DNA of 64,000 nt from Diphasiastrum complanatum (GCA_029204225.1 CM055093.1:26426066-26490065); one strand, 5' to 3'; positions 30,780 to 42,270 are shown, numbered from the stretch's first letter. Notes: generated from the letters alone by a model not told the origin. Program-made: numbers and translations.

Positions 30780-31320
30780 AAGAATCTAAGACATCTCGAG
30801 ATGGGAAAATACATTGGAATGTTTCATTAGTAATGGTTTACTTTTTCGAAATGGAAAAGTGTGTGCGCCCATTTTCTACATAAATACCATGATAGCCATA
30901 ATGCAAGACAACTGGGCATACAAAGGACACCTGACCTTGTTAAGAGACATTTTACTGGCCAAAATTGAGGGGTCATGTGGAGGCATATGCTCAAAGGTGT
31001 GAACATTGCCAAGGTAATAAAGCAAAAAGACTCAACGCAACTAGTCTATTACATTTGTTGGAAATTCCTAATATAAAAAGAAAAAATTATTCTAATGGAT
31101 TTTGTGATTGGACTTCCTAAAAAAGGAAAGGTCATGTTCTTATTTGCAAGTATGTGCAATTCTTTTAATCAAAAACTATTGTCAAGAGTTCAGAGCTTGC
31201 TTACCTTTTTGTTGTAAAGTTATTTAGGCTATATGATTTGTTGAACAATATTGTTGGTGATCATGATTCCAAGTTCATTGGCAAGTTTCAACAGTCAATT
31301 TTCAAAAGACTAATGTCAAC
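30780..31320 (+). pseudogene. Ty3/gypsy integrase fragment
   Basis: Broken plus-strand frames: SNGLLFRNGKVC, the zinc-finger region with its second Cys pair (CEHC-like, about 31000), ILMDFVIGLPKKGK (31095-31130), and a decayed DDE core around 31240-31310 (NIVGDHDSKFIGKFQ-like). Same subfamily as the copies at 32.3, 50 and 60 kb by motif wording. No LTR. Confidence 0.82.
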
Positions 31321-31335
31321 AAGTCAAGCTACCTC

Positions 31336-31968
31336 GTGTCATTGATCTAAGCATGCATCGCGCTCGAAGTGGGACTGTCAGACTCCCAATCTGAAACTTC
31401 ACTTAAAACCTAGCTTATCTCGTGCGCAGCAATCTGAAATCTCAATCCCTATTGATTTTTCTGCATGTACAAACATCAGAGAGGAAGAAACATGGTGGAG
31501 ATAGTTGCCTTGTCTCCTCCCAACCTTTGCTGCATAGATTATGATGAGGAACACCTCTCTCTAGGGGCAGTACCCTGACACATAGGCAAGTGAGTAGGAT
31601 GACATGTGTCACTCATGCAATGGACCAAGTGTCCCAGTGAGCAAGCGACACATGTCATGTTTGACTGATCAACCCTAACATGTGTCGCTCATTCACTGGA
31701 CCAAGTGTCCTGGTGAGCATGTGACACGTGTCACGTTGACTAGTCAACTCCTTTTTCGGTCGGTCTAGCCACTCCTAATTAATGACCCAGTACACTACAC
31801 CAAAGCAACATGCGACTCAAAGGCTCATAAACTTAATTAACAACTTTGTTTACATTTCTTTTACAAGTGTCTCCACATGCCGGTGACTTAGCCATTTCAT
31901 TTTCTTACAAGAGTACATTTGTAAGTCAAAACATCAAACAATTGGGAGAGGGAGTAAAAGCTGTAACA
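31336..31968 (-). repeat. Probable 3' LTR of a minus-strand gypsy with internal ~77-bp duplication
   Basis: Minus strand: PPT GAGGGGGAAAGGGA (31969-31982) followed by TGTTACAGC at 31968. The LTR runs left to about 31336 (boundary guessed). Inside it, 31601-31677 and 31678-31752 are imperfect direct copies (ACATGTGTCxCTCAT...GACCAAGTGTCC), each with an internal ACATGTGTC/GACACATGT inverted repeat. Confidence 0.55.
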
Positions 31969-31974
31969 TCCCTT

Positions 31975-32236
31975 TCCCCCTCAGGTAACATCATCCGCGA
32001 TGGCAAAGCTAGGGTATTGTGCATGCAGATTGTGTGTGGCCCAGGTATCGTCAGAAAGAGGCCTGCCATGCCAAGCGACCAAGTACTCACGGATCAGACG
32101 GTTGCGTAAACACCTATCCAATAACCCTCGTCAGCCCTCCAATGCAAACTCTCTAGGCGTGCAATGCTAATCAACGTAAAACTTAGCTCGATCCATCACT
32201 TGCCTTACATTAACCTTCGATAACTCAAGGAGACAT
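31975..32236 (-). pseudogene. Ty3/gypsy integrase C-terminus and chromodomain fragment
   Basis: Minus strand frame: VRQVMDRAKFYVD, then after a stop and deletion RLIREYLVAWHGRPLSDDTW and YPSFAIADDVT. The YLVxWxGxPxxxATW pattern is a chromodomain. It is followed directly by PPT and LTR. It abuts plus-strand RNase H coding at 32236. Confidence 0.85.
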
Positions 32237-33552
32237 TATTTGTATGGCTCCCAATTTACTATAGTAACAAATCATCAAGCGTTAAAGTATATTAACGATG
32301 CCGTAAAGCCAGATGGTCAAAAATGCTCCAAGAATTTCATTATGACATTGAGTACCGAAAGGGTATTTCTAATAGTGTCGCGGATGCCTTAAGCCGGATT
32401 GGAGAGATTAATCAGTTAAGCTTTTCTAAGATCCAATCTGAGTTCTATCTATCCTTCAGAGATTTGTGTAAGACCGATAGGTACTTCGGTCGTATCTGGC
32501 TAGACGTCCTAGTAAGTTCTTCTAGATCTAGTGGTGACCTTGAAATGCAAGATTCCAAGATTTCTCCTCAGGACAAGATATTAAGAGACTACTCCATAAG
32601 GAATGGATTAGTTTTCCGAAATGGGAATGTTGTATCCCAAAAAATGATGATATTAGGGCCCAAATCCTGCATGAATGTCATGACAGCCCGTGTGTTGGTC
32701 ACCCTGGCTCACAAAAAACACTTGACCTAATAAAAAGGAACTTTCATTAGCCAAATCTAAAAGGTCAGGTGGAGGCATACGTTCGCAAGTGCACCAAGTA
32801 AATAAAGCCGAAAGACTTAAGGCAGCTGGTTTGTCACTTCCCTTGAAAATTTCTGAAGTAAGTGGGAAAGTATTTCCATGGATTTTGTGGTTGGGCTACC
32901 TCGGACAGGAAAGCAAAATGATGCTATTTGGGTTATAGTTGACAGACTAACCAAAATTGCGCAATTCATTCCAACCAAGCAGTCTGTCAAAGCTTCTGAA
33001 CTTGCTCAGCTTTTCGTAGAAAAGTTGTTCAGGTTGTTTGGTTTGCAAAATGACATTGTTAGTGATCAAGATTCTAAGTTCACTGGCAAATTTTGGCAAG
33101 CAATCTTTGAGAAATTGGAGACCACTTTAAGTCTATATCATCATGAATAAAACGGTCGAATTGAAAGGACGAACCAATCTATGGAAGACATGCTTGGTGC
33201 ATACGTTTCCAAAAGACAGTCGGATTGGGAAAGGTACCTTCCAATGATTGAGTTTGCGTTTAATAGCGCAAAACATTCAGCGACGGGTTTTAGTCCATTC
33301 CCTCTGATGTATGGTTTTCAACCTAGAGCTCCAATCTCCGTAGGCCTCAAAAGCCTCAGGTTAAAGCAACGGGTGATCTCCTACATGATATGCAAGAAAT
33401 TTTGCCCGCTGCTCGCAATAACATAAAAACAACCCCAGATAGAGCCCAGTTTTACGCTAATCAGACGCGACAGCCTAGGCTCTATGAGGAAGGGGGATTG
33501 GGTGTATCTTAAAGTCCCAAAAGACTCTAAGGTACTAAAGACTTCATAATAT
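32236..33552 (+). pseudogene. Ty3/gypsy RNase H and integrase remnant
   Basis: RRHYLYGSQFTIVTNHQALK opens in late RNase H. After a shift come EFHYDIEYRKGISNSVADAL, SRIGEINQLSF and the linker. The integrase zinc finger is damaged (32640-32830). Then come MDFVVGLPRTGKQNDAIWVI, IVSDQDSKFTGKFWQ, TNQSMEDMLGAYVSKRQSDW, NSAKHSATGFSPF and the C-terminus WVYLKVPKDSKVL. At least three shifts and a stop at 33148. It stops at about 33552, where minus-strand gag begins. Confidence 0.9.
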
Positions 33553-33975
33553 AGGGCCATCTGCAAAGCCCTGTGGAGGCTTGAAGCCTGCTCCTTCCTT
33601 ATGAAAGGCCAAAGGCTTTCACGCAAGCCCTCCACAAAATTAAACACTTGTAGAAACATTAGCACCTCCTCAAGCATCCGCATCAATGCTTGCATCGCTT
33701 GGTTTTTCTCATCCAAAGGTACCCAATTCTCTGTAAACATATGCTTGAACTCTTCTCAAGTTGCGGGTACCAGATTATCCTTCTCAATTTTGTGCCACCG
33801 ATGTTGTGCAGTCTCTTGTCATCGATATGTGGCCTCAGCAATCTTCTAATCATCATCCTCAATGCCACATATCTGAAAATCCTTTTCCCACTTTTGTATC
33901 CAATTTTCGACCGATAGGTCCAATGCACATTGGTCGGTGATGACTCTACGAATGGGCAGTAAGTGAGCATCACAA
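33550..33975 (-). pseudogene. Ty3/gypsy gag fragment
   Basis: Minus strand: KWEKDFQICGI-like segment (about 33930-33850), EATYR..QETAQHRWHKI, then FTENWVPLDEKNQAMQALMR, EVLMFLQVFNFVEGLRESLW and PFIRKEQASSLHRALQMAL. This is the retrotransposon gag capsid domain of a different subfamily from the gag at 8.4 or 24 kb. With the minus-strand chromodomain at 31975-32236 it could be the two ends of one minus-strand element whose middle was replaced by the plus-strand fragment. Confidence 0.8.
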
Positions 33976-35300
33976 TGTGCGGTTACCTTACAAACTTCAA
34001 AGATCAACTCATTAGTTTCCTTACAATTTCTAGAAGCCTAATTCATTTACAACATTCATTTTTCCAGATTTTAGGACCCATCCCAAATATTCCATTATCC
34101 CTTACCTTAAGGCATTAGCATCATTGCTTTAATTTCTTTTTGAGATTTTTCTTGCTTTGCAAAAGAACTCAACTACTACAAAACTTCACATGGGCAGAAT
34201 CAACATACAATGGAATAGCACACATGTTTCAAAGTTTATTTGCTACTTCACTCCTATGACATAAGTGGTGCACTTGAAAGACACACAGATAATCTAGATG
34301 AAAAACTATAGCTTGGCAAATAGATCATCAACCTTATGTGCTATAGTTAAGTTTATACTAATCTTACTTTGGATTTGCAACAGCCTCACGACACCAAAAT
34401 ACAAAAAACTAATCAATGTTGAGAGAATCCGAAACAAAAGAAAATAATTCATTGAGCAGAGTAACCTCAAATGCCATTTACATCAAAATAGCTCTTACAT
34501 ATTAGTCATAAGAAGCATGGAGTCCCTAAGGACAAGAAGTTGCACTAGAAAAAATCAGATTTGAAATTTCAAGTATTATGTTGTAATTCCCAAGATAAGA
34601 GCTATGTAATGATTCAACCTAATTCCTTAATTTAGCATCTAGACTTTAAACATGAGCCAAACTCTCAATCATTTGTTGGAAAAAGATAAAAATTGGAGCA
34701 ATGAAGAAAACATGATTTTCATTGACCTTTGAAGTCAGATCCAACATAGCCAAGCCAAAGTGCCACTTTCTTCTTAACTTTGTGAGTGGTCTCTTTGCTC
34801 TCTAATTCACCACTTATTGCAGTATCCAAATTTTTGGTTGCCAAAGCCCATATATGTCGATTCTTTCTTTGTCCTCTTTTATATTGAGAAAAACATGCAC
34901 TTGATAAAGATGTGGAGAATCCGAAACTATCTTTCTTGAAGGTGCAAGCTAGGTTGAAGATAGTCTTTCCCCAAAAGGTCTGCCTCAAAACCGGAAAATG
35001 AATGCTTCCTGCACTCAAAACAAAAAAGAGCCTCATATATGAGACGTAGCTCAGGAGAAATCCTACTCTACTACTAGTTGTAGTGTCTTTACTAGGTAGA
35101 ATGTATTCAAATAATCAATGTGACAATAGTGTAAAATAAATAAATAAAATATGATCTAAAAGTATTCACCAAAACACACAATATCACATTTTTTATCTTC
35201 TTTGGTGATGGTTTATTGGTACAAATACTATTTTCCTCTATACATCTTGCTAATAAAAAAGATGGTCGTAAATGTCTCTTGACAATGGGACTTTCAATAA
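33976..35300. other. No gene recognised
   Basis: AT-rich. A minus frame at 34719-35036 has no recognisable motif and I do not call it. Confidence 0.5.
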
Positions 35301-35329
35301 GTTACTACCATGACTCATATATATCTCCC

Positions 35330-36420
35330 TCATGTTGATGACCTTTGTGATTGGTTGGATGGTTCTATTGATTCTCTACAATTGATTTGCGTTTTGAAAT
35401 AGCAAATTCATGTTCATATTGGTGATGAACAGAATGCCTTTCGTAACTATGAGGGTCGTTTTATGAAGTTCAAGCCATGTCTATTGGTATTATGTGGCAA
35501 TTACTTCTCATAATCTTAAAAACAAATTCTTTCTCCGATCTTGTAGATAGACTTGTTAGTAATTGTTTTGATGATCTCTTGGTTCACGTCACTTAAGTTG
35601 CCTCTCATCTTGATCATCTTTAGATTACAATGTATCATAAAGCACAACATGTTTGCTAAAGAGAAGAAATTTTTCTTTGTTTTCCTTCAGATTGAGTATT
35701 TGGGCTTCCTTTTGTCTATAATAGATATTGCTTTGGATCCTTCCACACTTGCATCTTATCATCAGTGGCTTATAGTGTTAATGTTCATCAGCTTCATCAT
35801 TTTCTAGTTTCAGCCATTATTTTACATAGGCCTACACATGATTTTGCTGAGCTCAAGTTTTTCTAGTATATCTTATGAAGGGTCCTCAAATTTTAAAACA
35901 TTACTATAATGCCTAGTCAAATTCTGAAAATGTACAATTTGCTCCTACTATTGCTCTTGTTAGTCATATACCTAATTTGTTTAGATTTCTCTAACACATC
36001 AATTTCTTCAAACTGATAAATCAATAAGTTCTTATTTTCTTTAGGCTATTCTTCTTTAAGAAATATTATTGCCTACGTATCCCATCCAATTATTGCCTAT
36101 GTATCCTATCATTATTGTTGAGTCTCATTCATCACTATAGTATTCAAAAAAAAAACTCTCCGATGCACATATGCCTACCTACCTTGTCCACATCTACAAG
36201 CAGAGATTCATGACCATCTTGATGCTTGTACGAAACATATAGTCATTTAACCCCCAATTGTATGTTACAACATTGGCCAATCCCTGCTATACAATTGAAA
36301 GACATCTACATGGATTTCAGCATTAGAACTACAATTATTGGGAAAGGGATACACTGGTTTGTTTTTTTCTAGAATTTTTGACATATGTTGCATACCTAAG
36401 TCTATTCTATTGATCGGAAA
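35330..36420 (+). pseudogene. Ty3/gypsy RT and integrase fragments
   Basis: Heavily shifted. QIHVHIGDEQNAFRNYEGRF and CFDDLLVHV (the YxDDxxV box with F-D-D) occur at 35400-35590. KAQHVCKEKKFFF, QIEYLGFLLSI and ALDPS follow to 35745. From 36270 the integrase entry WPIPAIQLKDIYMDFSI appears. The wording resembles the element at 1-2171 rather than the other gypsies. Stops in every segment. Confidence 0.8.
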
Positions 36421-37579
36421 TATACCAATACTTTATGGCTATCTTGGAACTTAGATGGAATGGGTATTACATGATTTATTGCTGATAGTTGATCTAAGGT
36501 ACACAACCATAGATGAGAAGATTAGATGGAGAATTTCATATCCATTTGTGGTACTTATTGGGACTTAATTTTGCCTTTTGATAAGTTTGGCTACAACAAT
36601 TCCGACAATAGTATATTGATGCTATGTCTAAAATAGTACTCAACGTGACAAAGAGGACATGCAGTCCACCCACAAGGTTAGAAAAGCATGGTAGGCGCAA
36701 CCATCCAAACATGGTTTTGGGGGCAGAATTCCATTATCTCTTCTACAGCTTATCCCTCTAGTCCACCTATAAGTGAAGGTGGCTATGGAGAAGCGAGACA
36801 AATTTGCCTTTATTCTTTCAAGGGTGCAAGGTTGGAAAGGGAGTGTTGGAGGGAAGGAAAGACTAGCCTACCTTCTCCTATTGGATCTACTTGGAAAAGT
36901 CCCCTCTCCTAAATTGGATCGATTGTTGGCATAGGAGAAGCTCTACACCTATAATAGGGTGGAGGTGGTGGACCTCTTTCACATTTTAGTTTCCTTTTGT
37001 TTCTGTTTGGATTCCTTCGATGCCAAGTGTTTGGTTTGCAATACTTATAGGGGTGAGGGAAAGAGGATTCCTTACCTCTCCGAGTTTTAAATCTTCAACA
37101 TGTAGATGCGGGCTTGTAGGTTTGCACACAAAGGCTGAATCTAAAGTTTCCCTCTTACCAAAGATCAAAGTCTTCTTTGGGATTTCAAAATATAATGTGC
37201 AACCTGATTGTTAAATGGAATGTCAAAATTCATTACAATGTATGTCTTCCTATCCTTGATGTGTCTCCACCCTTATTTTGACAAGATGTACCTTAGGGAT
37301 GATGCATGTGCGATTATTAGACATACATGTGACATTTATAGCTTCCTACGACTTGCATACATCCATGGTTGGATGGAAAGTTATCGTCAAGGTCATTCAT
37401 TGTGATTACTGCAAAAAGAAATTCACAATAATATTTTCTTGATTAATGGTCGGATTGTTATATCATGCATAGTGTGAATCGATTCTATCTTAGTAGCTAG
37501 TTTCCAAGATTGATGCTCTTCTCTTAGATCATAGTATGATTGCATATCAATAACTATGATAAGCATTTAGTGCTACTTT
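36421..37579. other. No gene recognised; probable decayed integrase region
   Basis: Sits between an integrase start (36.3 kb) and a chromodomain-like end (37.9 kb), so it is probably the same old element, but I see no motif. Confidence 0.4.
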
Positions 37580-37960
37580 ACTTTTGTTGAGGGTGAACAT
37601 GTCTTCGTGCCTCCGTTTGGCCATAATTTTGCTACTCAACGCCTTGCCCATGCTGCAAAGCTTGTTGCTCGTTACTATTGCTCATTTGATCCATTTCTCT
37701 CTCATCACATATGCACCTACACTACATCTTGTTTCCAAAATTACCTCTACTTTCCATGTCACGTTTTAAACACATGCCAGTGAACCTTCCTTTCTCATTG
37801 ATAATGACATTTGTTGTTGCATGAATGTAGCTCTCATTTGGATGCATATTCATCAGCATTAACGCAGATGTATTGACAAATTCTTGATGCGGTGGCATGG
37901 ACTCCTAGTCAATCAATGTACATGGGGAGTAAAAAAGGTTTCTATGATTTTTGTGAGTGG
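37580..37960 (+). pseudogene. Gypsy C-terminal region with chromodomain-like end
   Basis: A plus frame reads PPFGHNFATQRLAHAAKLVA and later RCIDKFLMRWHGLLVNQCTW, the second being a chromodomain-type F/YLxRWxGxxxxxxTW pattern at about 37865-37925. It fits the C-terminus of the remnant starting at 35.3 kb. Confidence 0.55.
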
Positions 37961-38279
37961 CACTCAATCAAAAAGGCCTTAATAATAAGGCAAAATTCTC
38001 AGACATGCACATAAAATATTTGCGTGACAATTACGATAAAACAATTCACTTGATATGTATCCACAAAGTGTAACATCCTCACATTGCATCATTATCATAT
38101 CAACACCACATAGAGGGGTCAAGATAGGGACCCAAAATCGTTCATAATGCAACCAAACAATGACCAAGTTTGTCATATGGATCCTTCGTCAAGGATCTTG
38201 ATTCCTTAAAAACCCAATTCAAAGAAAAACTCGTCATACAAGTTTGCATATATATTATAATTAAAATAATAGTGTTCAC

Positions 38280-38490
38280 GGGCAGCGTGAGCCCTGCCCG
38301 GGACCCTTTTTTTTCAAAAATTTTTCCCTCCCCCTCCCCCTTCCCCTCTTCTCTTTGGCCGCCCGCCCAAGTGGGCAGGCAAACGTACAGTGGGAGGGGA
38401 GGGCAGTTAGGCATGTGGGAGGGGAGGGCGCAGAATCCTAAGCAAAATATTTTCAAAAACGTTTGCTCGCCCAAGTGAGCGGGCAAACTT
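38280..38490. repeat. GC-rich inverted-repeat segment
   Basis: GGCCGCCCGCCCAAGTGGGC at about 38357-38376 and CGTTTGCTCGCCCAAGTGAG at about 38459-38478 are each self-complementary in part (GCCCAAGTGGGC, GCTCGCCCAAGTGAGCGGGC). They also pair with each other as imperfect inverted repeats (GCAAACG/CGTTTGC). Pyrimidine-rich (CCCCTCCCCC) and purine-rich (GGGAGGGGAGGG) runs lie between. Composition is far above the local GC level. A fold-back or MITE-type insertion is likely. Confidence 0.6.
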
Positions 38491-38639
38491 CGCTAGTATT
38501 AGATGAAACTCTTTCTTTCCAGCATGCAATAGTTTCTTACTATCAAAACGATATAGAAAAATTCCATATGAGATTTTTCTTGAGTCCTAATTTGCATACA
38601 CGTGTAGGAAAAAGGGAGGATCTAGATAGGTTGGCGGCC

Positions 38640-38990
38640 TCAAGCTAGAGGAGGTTGTGAGTTGAGGTCACCTCTAAAGCTTTGGTTCCATGTTCTTGCA
38701 GGTCGGTGAGGACAGAAGTAATATCCTGAGATTGATTTTTTTGTGTCAATGTCTCCGTCCCAATCCTTGCATGAATCTTGCAGAATTAAAGATGCATGAT
38801 GATCTCCATTGTAGAGAAGGAATTCATGCTTAGTAACTTGAACATACCTTAGCACGCTTTTCAGAGCTTTCCAACGTGTAAATCCTAGATTTGACATAAG
38901 CTGGCAAATGGTGAAGGCTAGGTCAATGTCATAGCATATATTAAATATTAATGAGCCAATGAGAAAAAGATAGGATATACTCTTCATCTC
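38640..38990 (-). pseudogene. Ty1/copia RT-RNase H fragment
   Basis: Minus strand: IGSLIFNICYDIDLAFTICQ, LMSNLGFTRWKALKSVLRYV, DWDGDIDTKKSISGYYF. These are the copia blocks YLxGSLxYxxxxxPDIxxA...HWxAxKRxLRYL and DWAGDxDxRKSTSGYxF. A single open stretch survives, truncated on both sides. Confidence 0.85.
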
Positions 38991-39086
38991 TTCTAATTCA
39001 GAATTGCATTACATATTCAGCTAGTATAATCAGCTCGTTTAGTATGACAAAAACAGAAACATCCAACGCTACATTCTTGTATTTCT

Positions 39087-39162
39087 CAGCTTAAATGCTT
39101 GGAATGTCAAACATTGGCCTGACACAGCTTAAACGCTTGGAATGTCAAACATTAGCTGACTG
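39087..39162. repeat. 38-bp tandem duplication
   Basis: CAGCTTAAATGCTTGGAATG... at 39087 is repeated at 39125 (AAACGCTTGGAATGTCAAACATT) with a few changes. Confidence 0.8.
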
Positions 39163-39530
39163 CAGTATATTGCAGAATAACACAAGGCTGAAAGAACAAA
39201 GGAACTATCATTCCATCAATTACAACTCTCTATCTAGCCTGTGAATACATGAGCTTCATCTTCGGTATGTAAGGTTGTTAGCGTTCCTTTCGGAAATATG
39301 CGCATTAATGAGAGACTGAAGCACATCTAAACAGATACACCCTAATTATCTGCCAATTTGAAAGTCTACTTTTCCGGTCACAAACCAATTGTTCACATAA
39401 TATTCTCATTGTACAATCACTTCGAGGATCTCCCTCCATCTCACTCTCTGTGCAGTATTACCAGGTGGATTTAAAGGAAATCAGTGCGTACGCAAATTCA
39501 TGAGTAAGAGAGTAGAGGAGCTCATTATAA

Positions 39531-39590
39531 ATGGAAGAAGAAGAGTATTGCTCCTCCTCCTCCTGCTGCTGCTGCTGCGCCTCCAGTTTG
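39531..39590 (+). repeat. CTC/CTG trinucleotide repeats
   Basis: (CTC)4 followed by (CTG)5 in a local GC-rich patch. In frame from the ATG at 39531 it would give MEEEEYCSSSSCCCCC then a stop after a few more codons, so no credible gene. Confidence 0.8.
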
Positions 39591-39749
39591 GTGTTGTGCT
39601 GAAGAGCCCCAGAATAAACCCCACCTTCACATTATGCTCCAAGGTTTTGCATGTGCAATGTGTTTTGTGACTTTAAGCATCGTCCCATTAGGGACTCTTT
39701 CCATGCTCACCCCCTCACCATACCACTATGTCATGTTTTTACTTGATGT

Positions 39750-40330
39750 ATTATGAAAGGTGTTCGGGAAGAGGACATTTTGCCCGTTTTGGCACAGAGC
39801 GTAAAGATTTTGGAAAGCCGAATCAGGCAAGAATGTCCTCTGTCTCCGAGCTGAGCCTCAAATTTTTGGAAATTTTTGCACGAGAACCTTCCATTTGCAT
39901 AATGAATATCGGGCACCTTCCATTGCGTAATGGATACCTCTGCTTTTCTTCACATGAATTTTATGAAACATAATCAGCACCATTCTGCCCGGTAAGGATT
40001 TCCATAAATTTTTTAGACGAGGCCCGGAGGGGCCGAGCCAAAAAATTTTGGAAAGCCGAACGGGGCAGAATGGCCTGTGCCCAGCGCTTTCCATTGAGTA
40101 ATGGATACTTTGAAATTTTTCACATGCTCATTATGAAGCATAATGGGCACTTTGACTTTTTTCTATCACTCTGACACTGCCACGTGGCAGCCTGACACCT
40201 GGCGCAAGGCTGGAATGCTCATCAAATTTATTTTTTTTTAAAACAAGTGCCTATTCTGCTTTTTAATTTGTTCCAAAAGTGGGCAGAATGGGCACAAAGT
40301 ATCCATTACGTCTGCAAAACATGCAACATT
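39750..40330. repeat. MITE-like repeat cluster
   Basis: A degenerate ~170-bp direct duplication is present (TTTTGGAAAGCCGAA at 39810 and 40046; CCATTGCGTAATGGATAC at 39922 and its variant at 40091). The second copy is closed by an exact inverted repeat: GTAATGGATACTTTG at 40098-40112 and CAAAGTATCCATTAC at 40295-40309. The inner sequence contains CACGTGGCAG...CTGACACCTGG. No coding. Confidence 0.65.
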
Positions 40331-40669
40331 CCAACATCATTGTGTCCAGGTGCGGGGGTGAGCATGAAAAGAGGCCCTTAAGGTCCAGGGATGTCCTTCA
40401 AAGATTGAGCTGGTAAATGCTCCGTGGAGCTCACTTCCAAAGCCTCTCCAAGCCTCAAATTACTCACATTTGTACTCACATTTCACATGGGGGTAAAAGG
40501 TGATGTGTCTGGTCGCCTTTCATCTACACACCTACTGAGGGTGGCTTTTAGCTCCTCTTCCCCCTGACAAGTCCCAAATTGAAAATGGAGTTCTCCCATT
40601 GGTCCAAGGAGAAAAAAGATCTCCCCTCCTTTTAGACTTAGCTTGAGTTGTCACCACGTGACAGATGAG

Positions 40670-40690
40670 GTGGCATGGGACCCATGCCAC
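40670..40690. repeat. Near-perfect palindrome
   Basis: GTGGCATGGG (40670-40679), one base, CCCATGCCAC (40681-40690): exact 10-bp arms. Likely part of an eroded inverted-repeat element. Confidence 0.85.
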
Positions 40691-40819
40691 ATAGGGGCAA
40701 CCCAAGCGCATGACGTGCTCACTTACACAAGCAGGGTGGCAAGGCCCTCACACTTATTCTTCTACCAGCGCCCAACATGTATATCCCGGTTTAATAAAGA
40801 AATTTTGTTGTTGCATAAG

Positions 40820-41060
40820 TCATGGTAAGAATAAATCAGGAAGTAAGTATTTTATTAGATAGTGGTTCTACTCATAATTTTGTTAATTCTCATCTTGTGC
40901 AAAAACTCAACTTGCCAACTGAAGCCAACAATCATAGTTATCAAATTTATCTAGCTTCAGGTGCATAGTTAGAGACTTGGAACGTTAAAGTGCCAAATCT
41001 CCCAGTGCAGATCCAAGACCATAGAGAATTACTTAATTCGCTCAAGAGTATCTGAGTTAA
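40820..41060 (+). pseudogene. Ty3/gypsy aspartic protease fragment
   Basis: A plus frame reads MVRINQEVSILLDSGSTHNF and VNSHLVQKLNLP. The stop-broken SYQIYLASGA and VKVPNLPVQIQDH follow. The catalytic DSG is intact. No RT follows, so an isolated fragment. Confidence 0.85.
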
Positions 41061-41699
41061 AATCATTTGGATCTTGATGGATCTCCTAGAGATTCTAGTA
41101 GGGTGAACTGTCATGTCTTAGAATTTTGGACCTTGTAAGTGTATTCATAATAAGAAGCATCCTACAAGAAATTGTGGATAGTTTTGGACTATAATTGCTT
41201 TTTTCTTTAACTTTTGAACTTTGATCTCCAGTGTTTCAGGTAAATTGGATCTACATGAAGGTGATGCTATTGATTTGGAGAGAATCAAACCCAATTGGAA
41301 GACTTATTGCTTAATGTACTTTTGAGAATTGAGATATTACTTCGGTGTAGAGTTAATTAATTGAAAAAATGTTCAAATTCTGAGTACTTATTGATTTGTG
41401 AAGTTAGACTAAGAATATGATTTGTTGGGCAAGTTGCCATTTATAACCATGTTCATAGTGGACGTGAATGAAATAAAGTCTATGAATCCCACATTGTGAA
41501 AGGCAACATCATTTTTCGATAATGCATATAGCACTTTGTTATTACCATTTTACCATATCCTTCCCTTTCTAGAAATAATCTTATTTTCTTGACATTAACT
41601 AAAAGAACAATATTCTACAATTCCAGGATTCATGAGTATTTGACTTGGCATTAACCCATATAAGCAAGACAATGATTTGGATATCAAACTAATGGCCAA

Positions 41700-42270
41700 A
41701 GTCTCAAGGAGTTTTTTAGAAGGTAAAAGCTTGAGTTATTTAGAGCCTCTTAGAAGGCAATGTCTTGAGCACAATCTTGAGTTTATTGGAACCTCTATAA
41801 GGCAAATCTTGAGTCTCAAAGAGCCATTTATAAGTCAATATCTTAAGTACAATCTTGAGTTTATTGAAGCTTTTATAAGACAAAATCTTAAGCTCATTCT
41901 TGAATATGAAAGATCCAAGAATATGCCAATAACTTGAGCATGATTTTGAGTCCCATATAGCCTCTTATTAGGAAAAACATTGAGTTTCATCTTGAGTGTA
42001 TTAGAGCTAAACTTGAGCTTGATCTTGAGTATTATAGAACTTCGACTACAAGCCAAAATCTCGAGTCTAATAGAATTTCTTCCAAGCATACTCCCGAGAA
42101 TAATCTTGGATTTGCTAGAGCTCTTAGAAGCCAATATCTTGACCCAAATATTGAGACCGTTAGGGCCTCTAGAAGCCAAAATCTTGTGTTTAATCTTGAA
42201 TCCAATGGAGCTTTTTTAGAAAGCAAAATTTTGAGGTTAAAATTGAGTATGTTAGAGCTTCCTAGGATGC
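41700..42270. repeat. Degenerate ~51-bp minisatellite
   Basis: About 11 diverged copies of a unit like TTAGAAGCCAATATCTTGAG followed by a CAATCTTGAGTTTATTAGAG segment. The period is near 51 bp, a multiple of three, so plus-strand frames stay open for several units (41677-41937 and 41980-42219) and give repeated LEFIEAFIRQNLK-like segments. I see no start context or known family, and regard the frames as a by-product of the period. Confidence 0.75.

Noticed and set aside
34719-35036. 105-codon minus-strand frame
   Set aside because: No motif, AT-rich composition like the surroundings, and neighbours are decayed gypsy pieces.
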